Shown here: positions 47,714-58,640 of the stretch, in pieces
How the letters are laid out: each line of letters begins with the position of its first letter
Position numbering within the stretch: position 1 is the first letter of the stretch
From: Zea mays
Lineage: Eukaryota > Streptophyta > Magnoliopsida > Poales > Poaceae
NCBI RefSeq assembly: GCF_902167145.1
Contig: NC_050096.1
Span: forward strand, 182,439,825 to 182,503,824
DNA length: 64,000 bases
Direction: 5' to 3'
Translations under genes and position numbers: made by a program
Notes under the pieces: model-generated
What the model was told of the DNA's origin: nothing
Seen by the model: only the letters and a program-made list of their open reading frames with translations
Databases searched by the model: none

Positions 47714-48296
47714 GTCGTCTTGGACAAATTCATTTCCAGGTGCTGAAACTGTTAGAAACCGCCAGTGGAGGTGTTTGCAAACCCTATAAAACAAATTTGG
47801 ATATTCAATACTAAGTGTAACTATATTGATAGACGACAATTTGCTAAGTTCTCTATTTTTGACACACATTAATGAACATATAAATGAATACCTGTTGTGG
47901 ACAAAGCTAAAGAAATTATGGCGGAGGTGGATGCGGTGGTGCAAATGCTAGGGGTGGCATCCTAAAGGCTAACAACTGGACACCTGTTTGTTGTGCCAAT
48001 TGCTACAAATTAGATCCAAGTCACTATTTAGGAAGTATGAACCGGAAACAAGTTTTTAGTTGCTACGAATAACATGTTTGTTGAACTTACCGAGAGGAAA
48101 GTCGGCTGGTAGGCCTTGGTTGTCAACTTGTTGCCTCTGCTACTCTAATTATTGCCTCGACACTTCATGCAACCTAACAATCTCCATTTCCTATGTGGAA
48201 GTGGGAGAACGAGACGTTTGCGAGGATGATGCTCGCCCTCGACATCTTAGCTCCCTAGAGTCAATCGATGAATCAAATATACCCAACCTACATGGG
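47714..48296. other. spacer between solo LTR and A2, no gene recognised
   Basis: No frame or motif is supported. Short frames on both strands look random. Confidence 0.4.
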
Positions 48297-50245
48297 AAAG
48301 TGGGAGTGGAAGAGAGAGAATGCAGGTGAGAGGTCACTGGCTCTCTGGGTAGAGAAAAAAAATCCCCACTCGTCACTGTTGGAATAAATGTCTTAGGTTG
48401 AAATGTAGATGAGAAACACTATTATGTTGGGCCTAGCACTGCTGCATGATGAATGACACATTGACACTACTGCTCATCCGCCAACAACAAAATTTAACTA
48501 CTCCATTTTCTCCCTATATATGTGGACATGAACATATAAACTCACACTTTATTGTCAGTAGCAGTACATGTAATCAATACAGGCCATGACCATAAGGTGC
48601 AAGTTGATTTTTGATAAAACATTTTAAAGCTTATAAAGTATCCTTTTGCAACTTTTTCTTACCATGCTAGTTGATTAATTAAAGTGGACAACGTTTCAAA
48701 AAATGTTATGAGAGCCATTGAGCCAAGTATATTTAGTTCAGTCCTCAAAGCATAAAACCTTGACTCATTGAGAGGTTTAGTGAAGATATTGTCTAGTTGG
48801 TTTTTGTTCTTCACATGGTGAATTTCGATATCTCTTTTGTATTGTGTTATCTCAAAAATAACGTCGGATGTTTATATGCTTCGTTCTTGAGTGACTAACT
48901 AGATTATATAGAAACTTTATGGTATTTTTATTGTCACAAAAGAGTGGGATTTTAGTGAAATGACATTTGAAACTATAAAGAGTTTGTCTCATCCAAAATA
49001 GTTGAGCACAACATGCACCAGCTACAACATACTCAGTCTCGGTAGTGGAAAAACTACAAAATTTTATTTTTTAGAGCTTCAAGGCACTAGAGATTATCCA
49101 ACAAGTTGACAACTCCCTAAAGTACTTTTTTGATCTACATTTCAACCAATGTAATCGGAATCTGAATACCCAAATAGATGAAACTTAGAGTTCTTGTGAT
49201 GCCACAAACCAAGGTTAGAAGTGTGCACTAAATATCTCAAAATTCTCTTAAGGCCACTGTATGACACTCTTCTGAGTTTGATTGAAATCTAATACATATA
49301 CACACACTAAACATAACATTGGCTCTATGATACATTGATCAACTTCTAAGGGTGGTTCCTAATTTTCTATGGTTGCTACTTCCACTCCTAGACATTATTT
49401 CTTGAATGCTGCATCAAATCAATTGTAAAGCAGTTCCTATCCATTGCCATGCACTCACCGAGGTGAGCTCAGGCATGCATATTGATGAACTTTCACGTCA
49501 TCTGAAGCATTAACTTTGGCCGGTGGCCAACTTAAATACAACATCTTTTTTTAGTGGGCATGTACAACCCCGTTTAATACCCCGTCTCTTGAGGGGTCTC
49601 TAGGGTGTTAAATGCAAAAAAAAATACAAGGGACGAATTCTTCTCTGCACGACTCTCTATACGTAACATTTATGATGTGACTGATTTTAAAGAAAGCTCA
49701 TTGTATGATGCGGTTTATTACTAGGTGTCTCTTATGCATAGAAAACCAATCAAGAGGCTTTTATGTGTCGCGTGGTGTTATTATTTCATAGCTTGTTTAT
49801 TTACGCATGCATGCATCATCGCACTCTATATATGCTCCACTTTCCTTTACTCAACATGTATGTACAACAGACATGCATGGATAAACATATATAATGCCAG
49901 CGAGTTCATCTGATCCCGTTCTGCATAAAAAGTCTGAGTTGTAGCTCACTCCTATACCAGGATGGTGATAACATGTTTATCAATGCCTAGTTTGTATTAG
50001 GACTGGGATGTATCAAGAAATCATCAACATCAAGATTCTCTCAGCTGTTGTTGGACTTGGCACGTCTACGGCCAAGAAGCTGCATTCTGGTGCCTAGGAA
50101 ACCCACCGCATGGATTCCGAGGAGACAATCTGCTGGAAGAGAGATGCATTCTAGTTTTGTTACATCACAGTTGCTCTCTAATCATCATAGTAGCCTGGGT
50201 TTGTACCATGTGCTAGCTCCTAGTTAAACTGCTCTGTCAGCTTGT
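48297..50245. repeat. segmental duplication copy A2
   Basis: Diverged copy of 43650-46165 without the Cassandra element. It ends exactly where the gene-capturing CACTA transposon begins. Its last 755 bp (49491-50245) recur nearly unchanged at 58641-59393. Confidence 0.8.
48731..49400 (-). pseudogene. decayed Sirevirus RT/RNase H fragment in A2
   Basis: Paralogue of the fragment at 44837-45500; minus strand, the same order of RNase H words, with different indels. Not coding. Confidence 0.72.
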
Positions 50246-50260
50246 CACTACAAGAAACTG
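50246..50260 (+). repeat. CACTA left terminal repeat
   Basis: CACTACAAGAAACTG; its inverse should close the element at 58640 but only CAGTTTC is left there. Confidence 0.85.
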
Positions 50261-50264
50261 ATAA

Positions 50265-50470
50265 ATGTTCGTGGGTAAAAGTAAGAACGTGGGTACCGAC
50301 GTTCTTACTTGAGTTAAGTTCATGGGTTATATTAAGAACGTCGGTACCTACGTTCTTAAGTTAAGTTCGTGGGTCTTAGCTAAAACCGTCGAACTTAACG
50401 AGTTAGGAACGTGGATACCCACGTTCTTAAGTTAAGTTCGTCGGGCATGTGTACACCGTCGAACTTAATC
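50265..50470. repeat. left subterminal repeats of the gene-capturing CACTA
   Basis: Repeated GTTCGTGGGT, AAGAACGTGGGTACC and CCGTCGAACTTAA units, many as inverted pairs able to fold back (for example GGATACCCACGTTC). Matches the right array. Confidence 0.88.
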
Positions 50471-50539
50471 ATTAAAACCTAAAATCCAAATCCCACTTGC
50501 GGCTCTCTCTCACCTGTCTCATTCCTGCCCACACGCTTC

Positions 50540-50805
50540 TCTCTCTCACCAGCGCCAGGCTACGCCGCCTCCGCCCCACCGCCTACAGGCCGCGCCGCCT
50601 CCGCCCCACCGCTGCAGGCCGCGCCGCCTCCGCCCCACCACCTGCAGGCCGCGCCGCCGCCCCGGCTCGGCACCGACAGCAGGCCACGCCGCCGCCGTGC
50701 CACCGCCCCGGCTCGCGCCACCGCCCTGGCTCGGCACCACCGCCCCGGCTCGGCACCGACAGCGGGTCGTGCCGCCGCCCCTGCTCGCCAACCCCAGCGG
50801 TTCAA
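50540..50805 (+). repeat. GC-rich tandem repeat tract inside the CACTA
   Basis: About 30-bp units of the type CAGGCCGCGCCGCCTCCGCC and related CGGCTCGGCACCGACAGC, three to four copies each. A frame is open through it on several strands simply because of composition. In position it could serve as a promoter or first exon for a chimeric transcript of the captured pieces; this is inference. Confidence 0.7.
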
Positions 50806-51037
50806 ACATTAGCTCGTTTTCACTGCTACTGCATTGGGTTCTGCATAGTTCTTCCTTGGTTGTTTGATGTAAACCACAGCTGGGGAGCTTAGCTGTATAG
50901 AACTGATTTCACGAGTTTGTTGACGAGTTTAGCTGCATAGGTACCGATGAGTTTGTCCTGAACAGAAATTTTATTTGGATTCAGTTCGGTGAGCTCTTAA
51001 TTGTGTCCTACCCACATCCCTCTGCATCCCTCTGCAG

Positions 51038-53083
51038 GGTGCAAGAACTGTGCTAACGTGTGTTCTAAGGTCTTCCAAATCGAGGATGATTTCGGACGGG
51101 CAAGAGTTTACGACCAATCAGGCAGCACAGAACTGATTCAAGAAGCTATTGACAGTTGGTGAGGATGGGGAAAAATGTTTATCTTTTTTTCGTTAATTTA
51201 CCAATGATCCTAGTATCCCTACTGAAAATTTGGTATAACGTGGGCCAAACAAACATTTCTTTTGGTTTCAAGTCATGTATTTTGACTACCTTTTATGATG
51301 TTCTGATAAGCTCTCGTTTTTGTAATGCACAGAGTAGAGAGAGTAAATGTAAGATTATGTTGACTGTAAGATTATTTTGACTACCATGTTACATTCTTCT
51401 TTGATCATTTTTGTTTGAATGTAGGCAAAGGTGAAATGCTTGTCTGGTTTGCTGTCCACCAGAATTGTGCTGAACCTTAGTTCATAATGATAGTGCCATT
51501 TGTATTGCATATGCTTTCACACACTTTCACTTCATAGCAATGCCATTTAACACAACTGATGTCGTATAGCTGAGCCATCCTACAAATTTATTTATCTTTA
51601 TGCACATTGGGTATGCTTGCTTCAACACAGAAGAATCTGCCTGGCTTAGGCAAGTGCTCCCTGATTTTGGATGCTTGGGAGGTTTTAAAGTCGAGCGACT
51701 AGTAATGACTAGTCGAGAAGTAGATGCAGAGGTGATAGTCAATATGAGCGACTTGACTTTCTCTACTAGTCGCTCGACTCGTCGACTAGTCACAACTAGT
51801 CGTAGCATTTGAGTTAGGCGACTAGTCACAACACAGAAGAATCTCTGCAGTAATCCAAGTTTATCTTACTATTTTAACTTATTTGCATTGCATTTCTTCG
51901 GGTCTACACATACAGGTATCAGTCTTGCTTGCTTGGATCTTTTCAAACTGTGGAACTAATTGAAACATTTATGAACTATCAGGTACGGGGCAGATAGATA
52001 AGCTTGGTTTTTTATCCATCCTTTTCGCTGATATCAGATACTTCCCGAGCCTAAAAAAACTACCATCCCTTTCCATTTTACATTTTCCTCTACTATGTTA
52101 TGTCATGACTGCATTAGTGGTTTAATCTGTTACCTAAGTATAAAAATAGCAACCTGCCAAATAGTCGAATGGTTCAGGAAAGAAGACTTTATGTTGAGTC
52201 CACGAGTGATGCATTTATATTTGCAATGTTGTTTGTTTTATCTGTCTCTAGGTTTCAATTTTTTTGGGTGGGGGTTCAAATTAATTGTGGTTTCACACAT
52301 TTTTCTAATGCCATGTTTGAACAGATCTCATGTATATTGGATTTGTGTTCCAGCTCCAAATACTTGTCAAGAACAGAAATCACTGCAATAAGTTGTGAGT
52401 AGTAAAAAAAAGGGACAATGCTTAAGTTGCATGAAAACTAGATGAGTATAGGTGAAGCAATGCATGTGTTAGATGCTACTAGTTGCTATGCTAACCTATT
52501 GAAATAGATTTCAATGGGGTCACCTTTTTGGGAGTTTCTTTTTCTTTGTTTGCCTAAATACCTAGTAGATATAATTCTTTATGGTTGACTGTAGCCTCAT
52601 TGTTTTTGACTAGTAGATTAAGATGTATGATCCAGCATGTTTCTGCATCTAAACATTTGTATCATTTCAAGTGATTGAACAATCGTAGCTTTATTGCTTA
52701 TTTCAGTATGTGGTGCTTCTCTGATGATAGCATCGAAATATTGATGAGGCAATCGCTTCCTGAAGTTGATATGTTATATCATCAACACTTCTTCCAAAGT
52801 CAAACCAGCCACGGCTTTCTAACCTCTTGTAATATGTTTTCTGCCTTCTCAGGCAAGTTCACGCTGGGAGAAAAGACAAGCCAAAGTCCTGGTACAATTT
52901 TCTGCTTGATTGGATATACAAGAAAGAACAACATGGTCTGATTCAATAGTAGTTTTTTTGATATATGAACTGTCTGCATTTCTTGCAGGAGAAGGTAAGA
53001 AGGCGGATGAGCCAAGATGATTCCAGAAAGGGTGGCTCATGGAGTGACATCTGGGGAGCACCAACAAGATACGAGAAGAACGG
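51038..53083 (+). pseudogene. captured fragment of a DnaJ/4Fe-4S ferredoxin-like chloroplast protein gene
   Basis: Three exon pieces with splice sites kept: 51038-51158 (CKNCANVCSKVFQIEDDFG then ARVYDQSGSTELIQEAIDS, the 4Fe-4S region), 52854-52892 (ASSRWEKRQAKVL) and 52990-53083 (EKVRRRMSQDDSRKGGSWSD then IWGAPTRYEKNG). The frames join across the second and third pieces in phase (VL|EK). The combination of a CxxCxxxC ferredoxin block with a downstream RWEKRQ-KVLE and WSDIWG tail is what I recall of plant J-domain ferredoxin proteins; the J domain itself is absent. The exons between the first and second piece are missing. No product of its own is expected. Confidence 0.65.
51623..51844. repeat. 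16-bp direct repeats around a CGACTAGTC-rich block
   Basis: CAACACAGAAGAATCT occurs at 51623-51638 and again at 51829-51844. Between them the motif GACTAGTCG and its inverse recur about eight times (51690-51828). The origin is unclear: an inserted palindromic element, or a local duplication. Confidence 0.6.
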
Positions 53084-53153
53084 TAAAGCTAGCATATTTT
53101 AGCCTTTAAAGATGTTCTCTGTTCTTCACATAGAAGCCTTGTCAACGTTCCTG

Positions 53154-53217
53154 CTATCAGAATTTTGGAGTCATCCTATGTTACGCTATCTGAATTTTGG
53201 AGTCATCCTATGTTACG
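53154..53217. repeat. 32-bp tandem duplication
   Basis: Unit CTATC(A/T)GAATTTTGGAGT and on to GTTACG, twice, with one mismatch. It lies in an intron-like part between captured pieces. Confidence 0.85.
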
Positions 53218-53446
53218 CTTTTCTACCTATACACTACAAAACTTAAGGACAGTAATGTGGCCTGGGACTTATTTTTGCAAAAATGGGCAATGTTGTGATA
53301 TTTTAGTCGAACATGATAGGTTAATATATAGATAGTTGGTTATTCTTAATATGCAAACCAATTTTAAATTCATGCAGTCATCATGGCAATGAATAAAAAT
53401 GTCGTATTGATATGTATTTAATTACTACCTGTTTCCTTTCTATCAG

Positions 53447-53585
53447 GTACATCCCATTACTAAAGGAGACATTTATGTTCCCACAAAGCTTGGGCATTTT
53501 AGGTGGAAAACCTGGTACATCAACATACATTGTTGGGGTACAGGATGATAGGGCTCTCTACCTAGATCCCCATGAAGTTCAGATG
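53447..53585 (+). pseudogene. ATG4: captured exon of autophagy cysteine protease ATG4
   Basis: One exon with intact acceptor (TATCAG) and donor (GTAAAC) encodes YIPLLKETFMFPQSLGILGG, then KPGTSTYIVGVQDDRALYLD, then PHEVQM. GGKPG-STYIVGVQDD and the catalytic-site words YLDPH (with Asp and His of the protease triad) are diagnostic of plant ATG4, which processes ATG8. The Cys-bearing exon and the rest of the gene are not seen in the element. A captured piece and not a working gene. Confidence 0.85.
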
Positions 53586-54649
53586 GTAAACCTGCATACA
53601 TTTTATATTTACTTAGCATGCATATGCATCTATTTCATAAACGTTGTATAGTTTTCTACCTTGTAACTTAAGTTGAGCACCATACTTAAGAAGTATCAAA
53701 ATCATCAAGTTTCAAGTTTGAACTGAGTTCCATTCTCTTATTCAAAGATAACAGTGGCATGTCTATTCTGCAGCAATTCCTGTTCCATAAGCCACTAGAA
53801 TCTGGTTATTTTTGTTGGAGTGAAGTGCATTGTGAGTTCCTAAAATTCGTTAGGTTGTGCCATTGGAGTCCCTGAACTTGGCAGCTGAAGATTCAGGTCA
53901 AGGCATGCTCAAACTATATCGGTAGTGAAATATGGCATGGTATTAGAGAGAACTGCAGATTGTTGCAATTATCATGTGAAATCAGCAAGGATTTCATATT
54001 CTGGATTATAGAGCAAACTGAAAAGTTTTCATATCCTTACTTTCTTTGGGCTTAATAATTAGCAGGACCATGCTAAGCTTATGAGCCATTTGTATCCCTT
54101 GTGGGCCTGACACAACCAATTTTGTTAGACATAATCATGTGTTGAGTGTCTGATTTGGGGTAGAGTTCCATTGGAAGTAGGGCGTCGAGCGGGGTCCCGT
54201 GCGGCAGCGCCAGGCGCGGTTTGGTTTCGTTGGGACTTGTGAGCAGCTATCACTTATGGTAGCCGGCTGCCTGGCTTGGAGCCGATGAGCTCGAGTCAGA
54301 ACTGTTTATCTTGGAACAATTACTCAGCTGGACCTGCCGATGAACAATTACGAGCATGAGAAAATTACTCTAGGTTTTTAGATTGACTATGGACTCTTGT
54401 TGCTTTGTTGAACACTTGAACCAAACTTCTATAAAATGGACTCTTGCGCACTTATTCTAGACTGACATTCTTTTGTACTGAGTCACCAGTGCATACTTGC
54501 TGATATTTTGATGTTGGATTGGGTAACATCTGAACATCTTGTGCCCACTCTTGACTGTTATTCAGGTAATAGAATAAACATAGAAGGCGCTTTCAGTTTG
54601 CCGTGTTCCGCAAGGAAGAGAGCTAGTTATGGATCTTTCTGAGTTTACA

Positions 54650-55797
54650 GTTTATTTGGAGGGGAGAAGGATAAAGATGAGAATGGCGATGAAGCGCCAT
54701 CGAAAGTAAGTAGTTGATTGATCATCTTGTTTCCGCTGTTATTGTCAAATCTGAATTTTAGGTCTGCTCATATAAACTAGCAGGTAGATATGCCGTCAAT
54801 AAAATGGATGAGTATTTTTGGTATATACACATGCTTTTACTAGTAGAGGAGTATTTATTTTCATTTGTAGCAGCCAAGGAACTTGTGCATTTCTTATGAA
54901 TCATGAGAAGACCATGAAGATGCACACAAATTTGCTTGACTTCTGACCAGTAATAATTAGCGAAAGAAAGAAAATCCAGAACGGCGTAGCTTGGTAGCAA
55001 GTTCAGTAGGGGCCAGACTAATACATCAGCTTGATAGCATCCTTGCACCGGTGCCTTGGACTTTGGCGGTTAGAAGAGGTTTATAATTTTATATGATGAA
55101 ATTATGTGCATCTTTAGTTGTTTTTGCCTCACTGCTCTGTAAGGACATATAAAATTGGTATTTGTACTTCCTAAGGTTCTCCTTGGAATGGTAGAGTTTT
55201 ACAGGGAACCTTCAATTTACAAAGGAATCAAGAAAATTTTCTGCCTTTCAATCAGAGCCTAAAACAGAGAAAGAACTGTACATTCATCAGAATCAATTCA
55301 GCTTTCACACTTATTTCTTGTTGCTTGTTCAGTTTGGTTTCTTGAATTGCACTTTGTAAGTTGCTCAATAGCTATTTAGTTACTTATGTCACTTCAGTAC
55401 ATGCCACTTGTCCTCTTTACAGATGTTAACCAAGTTTTCTAATTGTAATTAACATTTATTTGAATCAGGTATTGGCAAATATTAAGTGGCCTGAAACACT
55501 CGAGACTGATTTTATCTACAGTGAGAAAACAATCAATTTTCCTATACTGAAATAGTTACTCCTTCCATACCAAATTATAAGTCGTTCTAGCTTTTTTAGG
55601 CTCAGTTTTTGTTATCCATCTAGATATACACTATGCCTTGGTATTATTTTTTAAATGTTTCTTGCTTGGGTAAAATTATTTTATAGGTGCTTTATCATTT
55701 GGGACTTCAATTAATCCACAGTTCATTGCAAGCTTTGCTTCTGCTGCTGGTAAACGTCCTCATCAAGATTTCGACTCTCAAGAATCTGATCCAGAGG
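54650..55797 (+). pseudogene. captured exon pieces of unknown gene(s)
   Basis: Three exon-like pieces with splice sites: about 54651-54705 (FGGEKDKDENGDEAPSK, donor GTAAGT), 55489-55519 (VLANIKWPETLETDFIY, acceptor TCAG) and 55687-55796 (ALSFGTSINPQFIASFASAA then GKRPHQDFDSQESDPE, acceptor ATAG, donor GTAATT). The protein pieces read cleanly, but I do not recognise the parent gene or know that the three share one. Confidence 0.45.
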
Positions 55798-55963
55798 TAA
55801 TTCTTAACTGTTTGCTGAAGCTTACTGTATTCTAGAAAATTACTGGAATATGTATATCTTTTATTGATGGACATAACCACTTAAGTGTTCCTTAATTTTC
55901 GTAGTGGGGTTGGTGGACAGCAAACCATGAGCTGAAGAAGCCATCAATTAGTCTGTTGTTTCC

Positions 55964-57863
55964 AACAATCATCCTCCTCAGCCGCCGCCATCAACAGCAG
56001 CAGCAGCGATGCTAAATAGTAGTGGTGGATCTGGTTCTAACTACTCTGGTGGCGAGATCCTACCTCCACCATTTTTTTATCTTTATTATCTGTGATTCTG
56101 CAATCCACATGTTTGATTTTTTACTTAGTTTCTCTTTGAGACCGGTCGCCATGTTTGGTTAGCACATCTAGAATGCATTACAATTGGAGGCAATAGCTGT
56201 TCACTATCCACTATAACCTGAAAGCTTAGCTGTTCAACTGAGCTTTCTGATTCTTCCATTTTTTCCCATTCAAGTATATGATATTCTTGTGTGCTATTCA
56301 ATATTACAAATAACAAATTTGCATATGAGAATAATTAAGTAAATTTGGCCACCTAATCAGTAGGATTGTTTGGTTGGAGGAATTTTTGTAGCATGTGAAA
56401 CTTGAGCTAATTAGAAAGCAACCACTACCTTCTCTTCAGCATGAAAAAATAGCTTAGCCATTTCTTAGAGTTAAGCCCTTAGCCACTTGCTGGCCTTATC
56501 GTCTGGAAGAAGAAATGGTACTCAACTGCTGGTCTCTTTGGCAAATTTTTCTTTGCACTTTTCTTGTTCGAACTGGCAATCCACAACCAAGTACCTTGCT
56601 TGCACCAACAAAAGTCCCTTCTACTGTAGGGCAATCCATGGATTTATTGCTTGTCCTGAAATTTGATAGAGGCATTCATGATATCAGTTGCTCGTTAATT
56701 CCATTTGTTTCTTGTTCTCTTGTGCATTGTTATGACATATTTGCACCTTTTGCGGGGAACGATCGACCAACAATGGAGTGGCCCACTAGATTAAAGATCG
56801 CTCTGGGTGCTGCCAAGGGTTTAGCTCATCTTCATGAAGACTGTGAGTGTACATACATTACGATGATTAATATTTTATTACAATCATATTTCCTAGTAAA
56901 TATTGAAATATACACGGGTCTTATATAACATCTTTCTTATGAGCAGGTCATCCAAAGATCATCCACCGCGACATTAAGGCATCTAACATTCTTCTTGACT
57001 TCAAATTTGAATATAAGGTATGCTCTGAGTTTTTCTTTTCTGTTCTAGAGTTAATAGCTGTCTGTTTTTGTTAACTGAAAATGTATTTATCACACAATGC
57101 TTATATAAACCACTTGATTAAGTTATATTATGTTAGGACATTTTGGCAGTCCACTAATTATATCTGGTTTGATGTTGTTATAAAGTGATCTCTGCTATCT
57201 AATCTATTTTGGTGGCCGTAAAGTTTTGCTTGCTTGAAATTTGATCACATTAGTTGAATTTTGTCTATAACCACATCAGATGAGAAATTATACAGCCTTC
57301 TTGCTTAAATGTACAGACCACCGTTTAATTTTTTGAACTTTATTTTATCTAACAATTGTCTCTCTACAGGTTGCTGACTTTGGACTTGCAAAGTTCACTA
57401 CTGATAATAACACCCATGTTTCAACAAGAGTAATGGGAACCTTTGGGTATGTATAAATGCTACCTTATAATTCAAGTTCAAGGTTAGACATTATAGGCAG
57501 ACATGCTGCATACCTATTTGGCTGAAAATTTTAAGCATGTGGATGCCATTACCTAATACTGATGCAATTCAGACTAGATCAGAATCTGGTTAGTTTCCTT
57601 AATGATACAATACCCTATAGGTTTTTGTAACCTTGTCATTTGCATCATATTCTCAGCTATCAGGAGAGTTATTCCAACATTCAACTTGTTATGCTAATGC
57701 TAGTAATAATTATGGCTTGCTAATACACATCTTCCTGGCTCTAGGTATTTGGCACCTGAGTATGCAGCGTCTGGCAAGCTCACAGAAAAATCTGATGTAT
57801 TTTCTTTCGGAGTCATGCTTCTTGAGCTTATTACTGGGCGGCGACCAATTGACACAACCCAAT
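55964..57863 (+). pseudogene. captured fragment of a PERK-type receptor kinase gene
   Basis: The first piece (55964-56071) encodes NNHPPQPPPSTAAAAM then SSGGSGSNYSGGEILPP, the juxtamembrane region of proline-rich extensin-like receptor kinases. Four exons of the kinase domain follow with good splice sites and phase: 56755-56842 (RPTMEWPTRLKIALGAAKGL), 56947-57017 (IIHRDIKASNILLD, the catalytic loop), 57370-57446 (KVADFGLAKFT, the DFG motif) and 57745-57863 ([20 protein letters not shown] then [13 protein letters not shown]). The glycine loop and ATP-binding Lys exons between 56071 and 56755 are missing, as is everything after DTTQ. It cannot be a working kinase but would give in-frame kinase pieces if transcribed. 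Confidence 0.85.
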
Positions 57864-58223
57864 TGGCACTGCTTGCTATAAGCACATATGTACTTCCATT
57901 TGCATGTTGTATAATACTAATACCAATTGCAAAATTATAGTTATTTTTTCTACCCTTGTTAGTTAATAAGCATATTTCTGGTCAATAGGTTGTATTCTTA
58001 TTCTTGTAACCGTGTTAATTAATGTTATGGACTTGTAGTCTTGTATTACCTTGTGAATATATCTGTCCCTGCCTGCCATGTGAACGTGCTTAGCCTGGAA
58101 TTTGTGATATGTACATATATCAATGTGTTTGAAATCTGTATTGTATGTGATATATTGTGTTGCATGTAATATTATGTGTGTCTAATTTTGCATTTCTGTA
58201 TTTTTTATTTTTTTCTGGAAAAG

Positions 58224-58632
58224 GGTTAAGAACGTGGGTACCCACGTTCTTAAGGTTAAGAACGTGGGTACCGTCGAACTTAATGGGCAGCCCTCACCGA
58301 CCCAGGCACGACCCATAAGTTCGACGGCCACGTGGCCCCGTCGAACTTAAATGTAAGAACGTGGGTGCCGTCGAACTTATGGAAAAAATTCGACGGCCCC
58401 CGTCGAACTTAAAAACCCACGTTCTTAACCTTAAGTTCGACGGTACCCACGTTCTTAAACTTAAGTTCGACGGTACCCACGTTCTTAACCTTAAGAACGT
58501 GGGGGCCGTCGAACTTACTTCTTTAAGTTCGTCCAAAAATCGCCGTCGGCTATGTTCGTGGGTAAACCCACGTTCTTATGGTAAGTTCGACGGCCTATTA
58601 CATTAAGTTCGACGGTTTTTCACCCACGTTCT
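58224..58632. repeat. right subterminal repeats of the gene-capturing CACTA
   Basis: Some twenty copies of the same two half-motifs (AAGAACGTGGG and CCGTCGAACTTAA) in both directions over 400 bp. The similarity to the left array ties both ends to one element. Confidence 0.88.
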
Positions 58633-58640
58633 TTAACCAG

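Larger units (their letters stand above)
50246..58640 (+). mobile_element. gene-capturing non-autonomous CACTA transposon, about 8.4 kb, right end truncated
   Basis: The left end is CACTACAAGAAACTG at 50246, followed by an array of AACGTGGGTACC / CCGTCGAACTTAA repeats (50265-50470). A mirrored array of the same repeats lies at 58224-58632, followed by AACCAGTTTC, which is the inverted left end minus its last eight bases (TTGTAGTG). No TNPD or TNPA gene is present. Between the arrays lie spliced-gene fragments of several host genes, all on the + strand, preceded by a GC-rich tract. This is the layout of gene-acquiring CACTA elements in grasses. Right after the broken end the left flank is repeated. 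Confidence 0.87.

Noticed and set aside
50243..50245. 3-bp target duplication of the gene-capturing CACTA (TGT)
   Set aside because: The right terminus is missing, so no partner copy can be compared.
50497..50892. 131-residue frame rich in Arg, Pro and Ala
   Set aside because: It follows the GC-rich tandem repeats and is open on both strands for reasons of composition; there is no recognisable domain. Kept only as a repeat.
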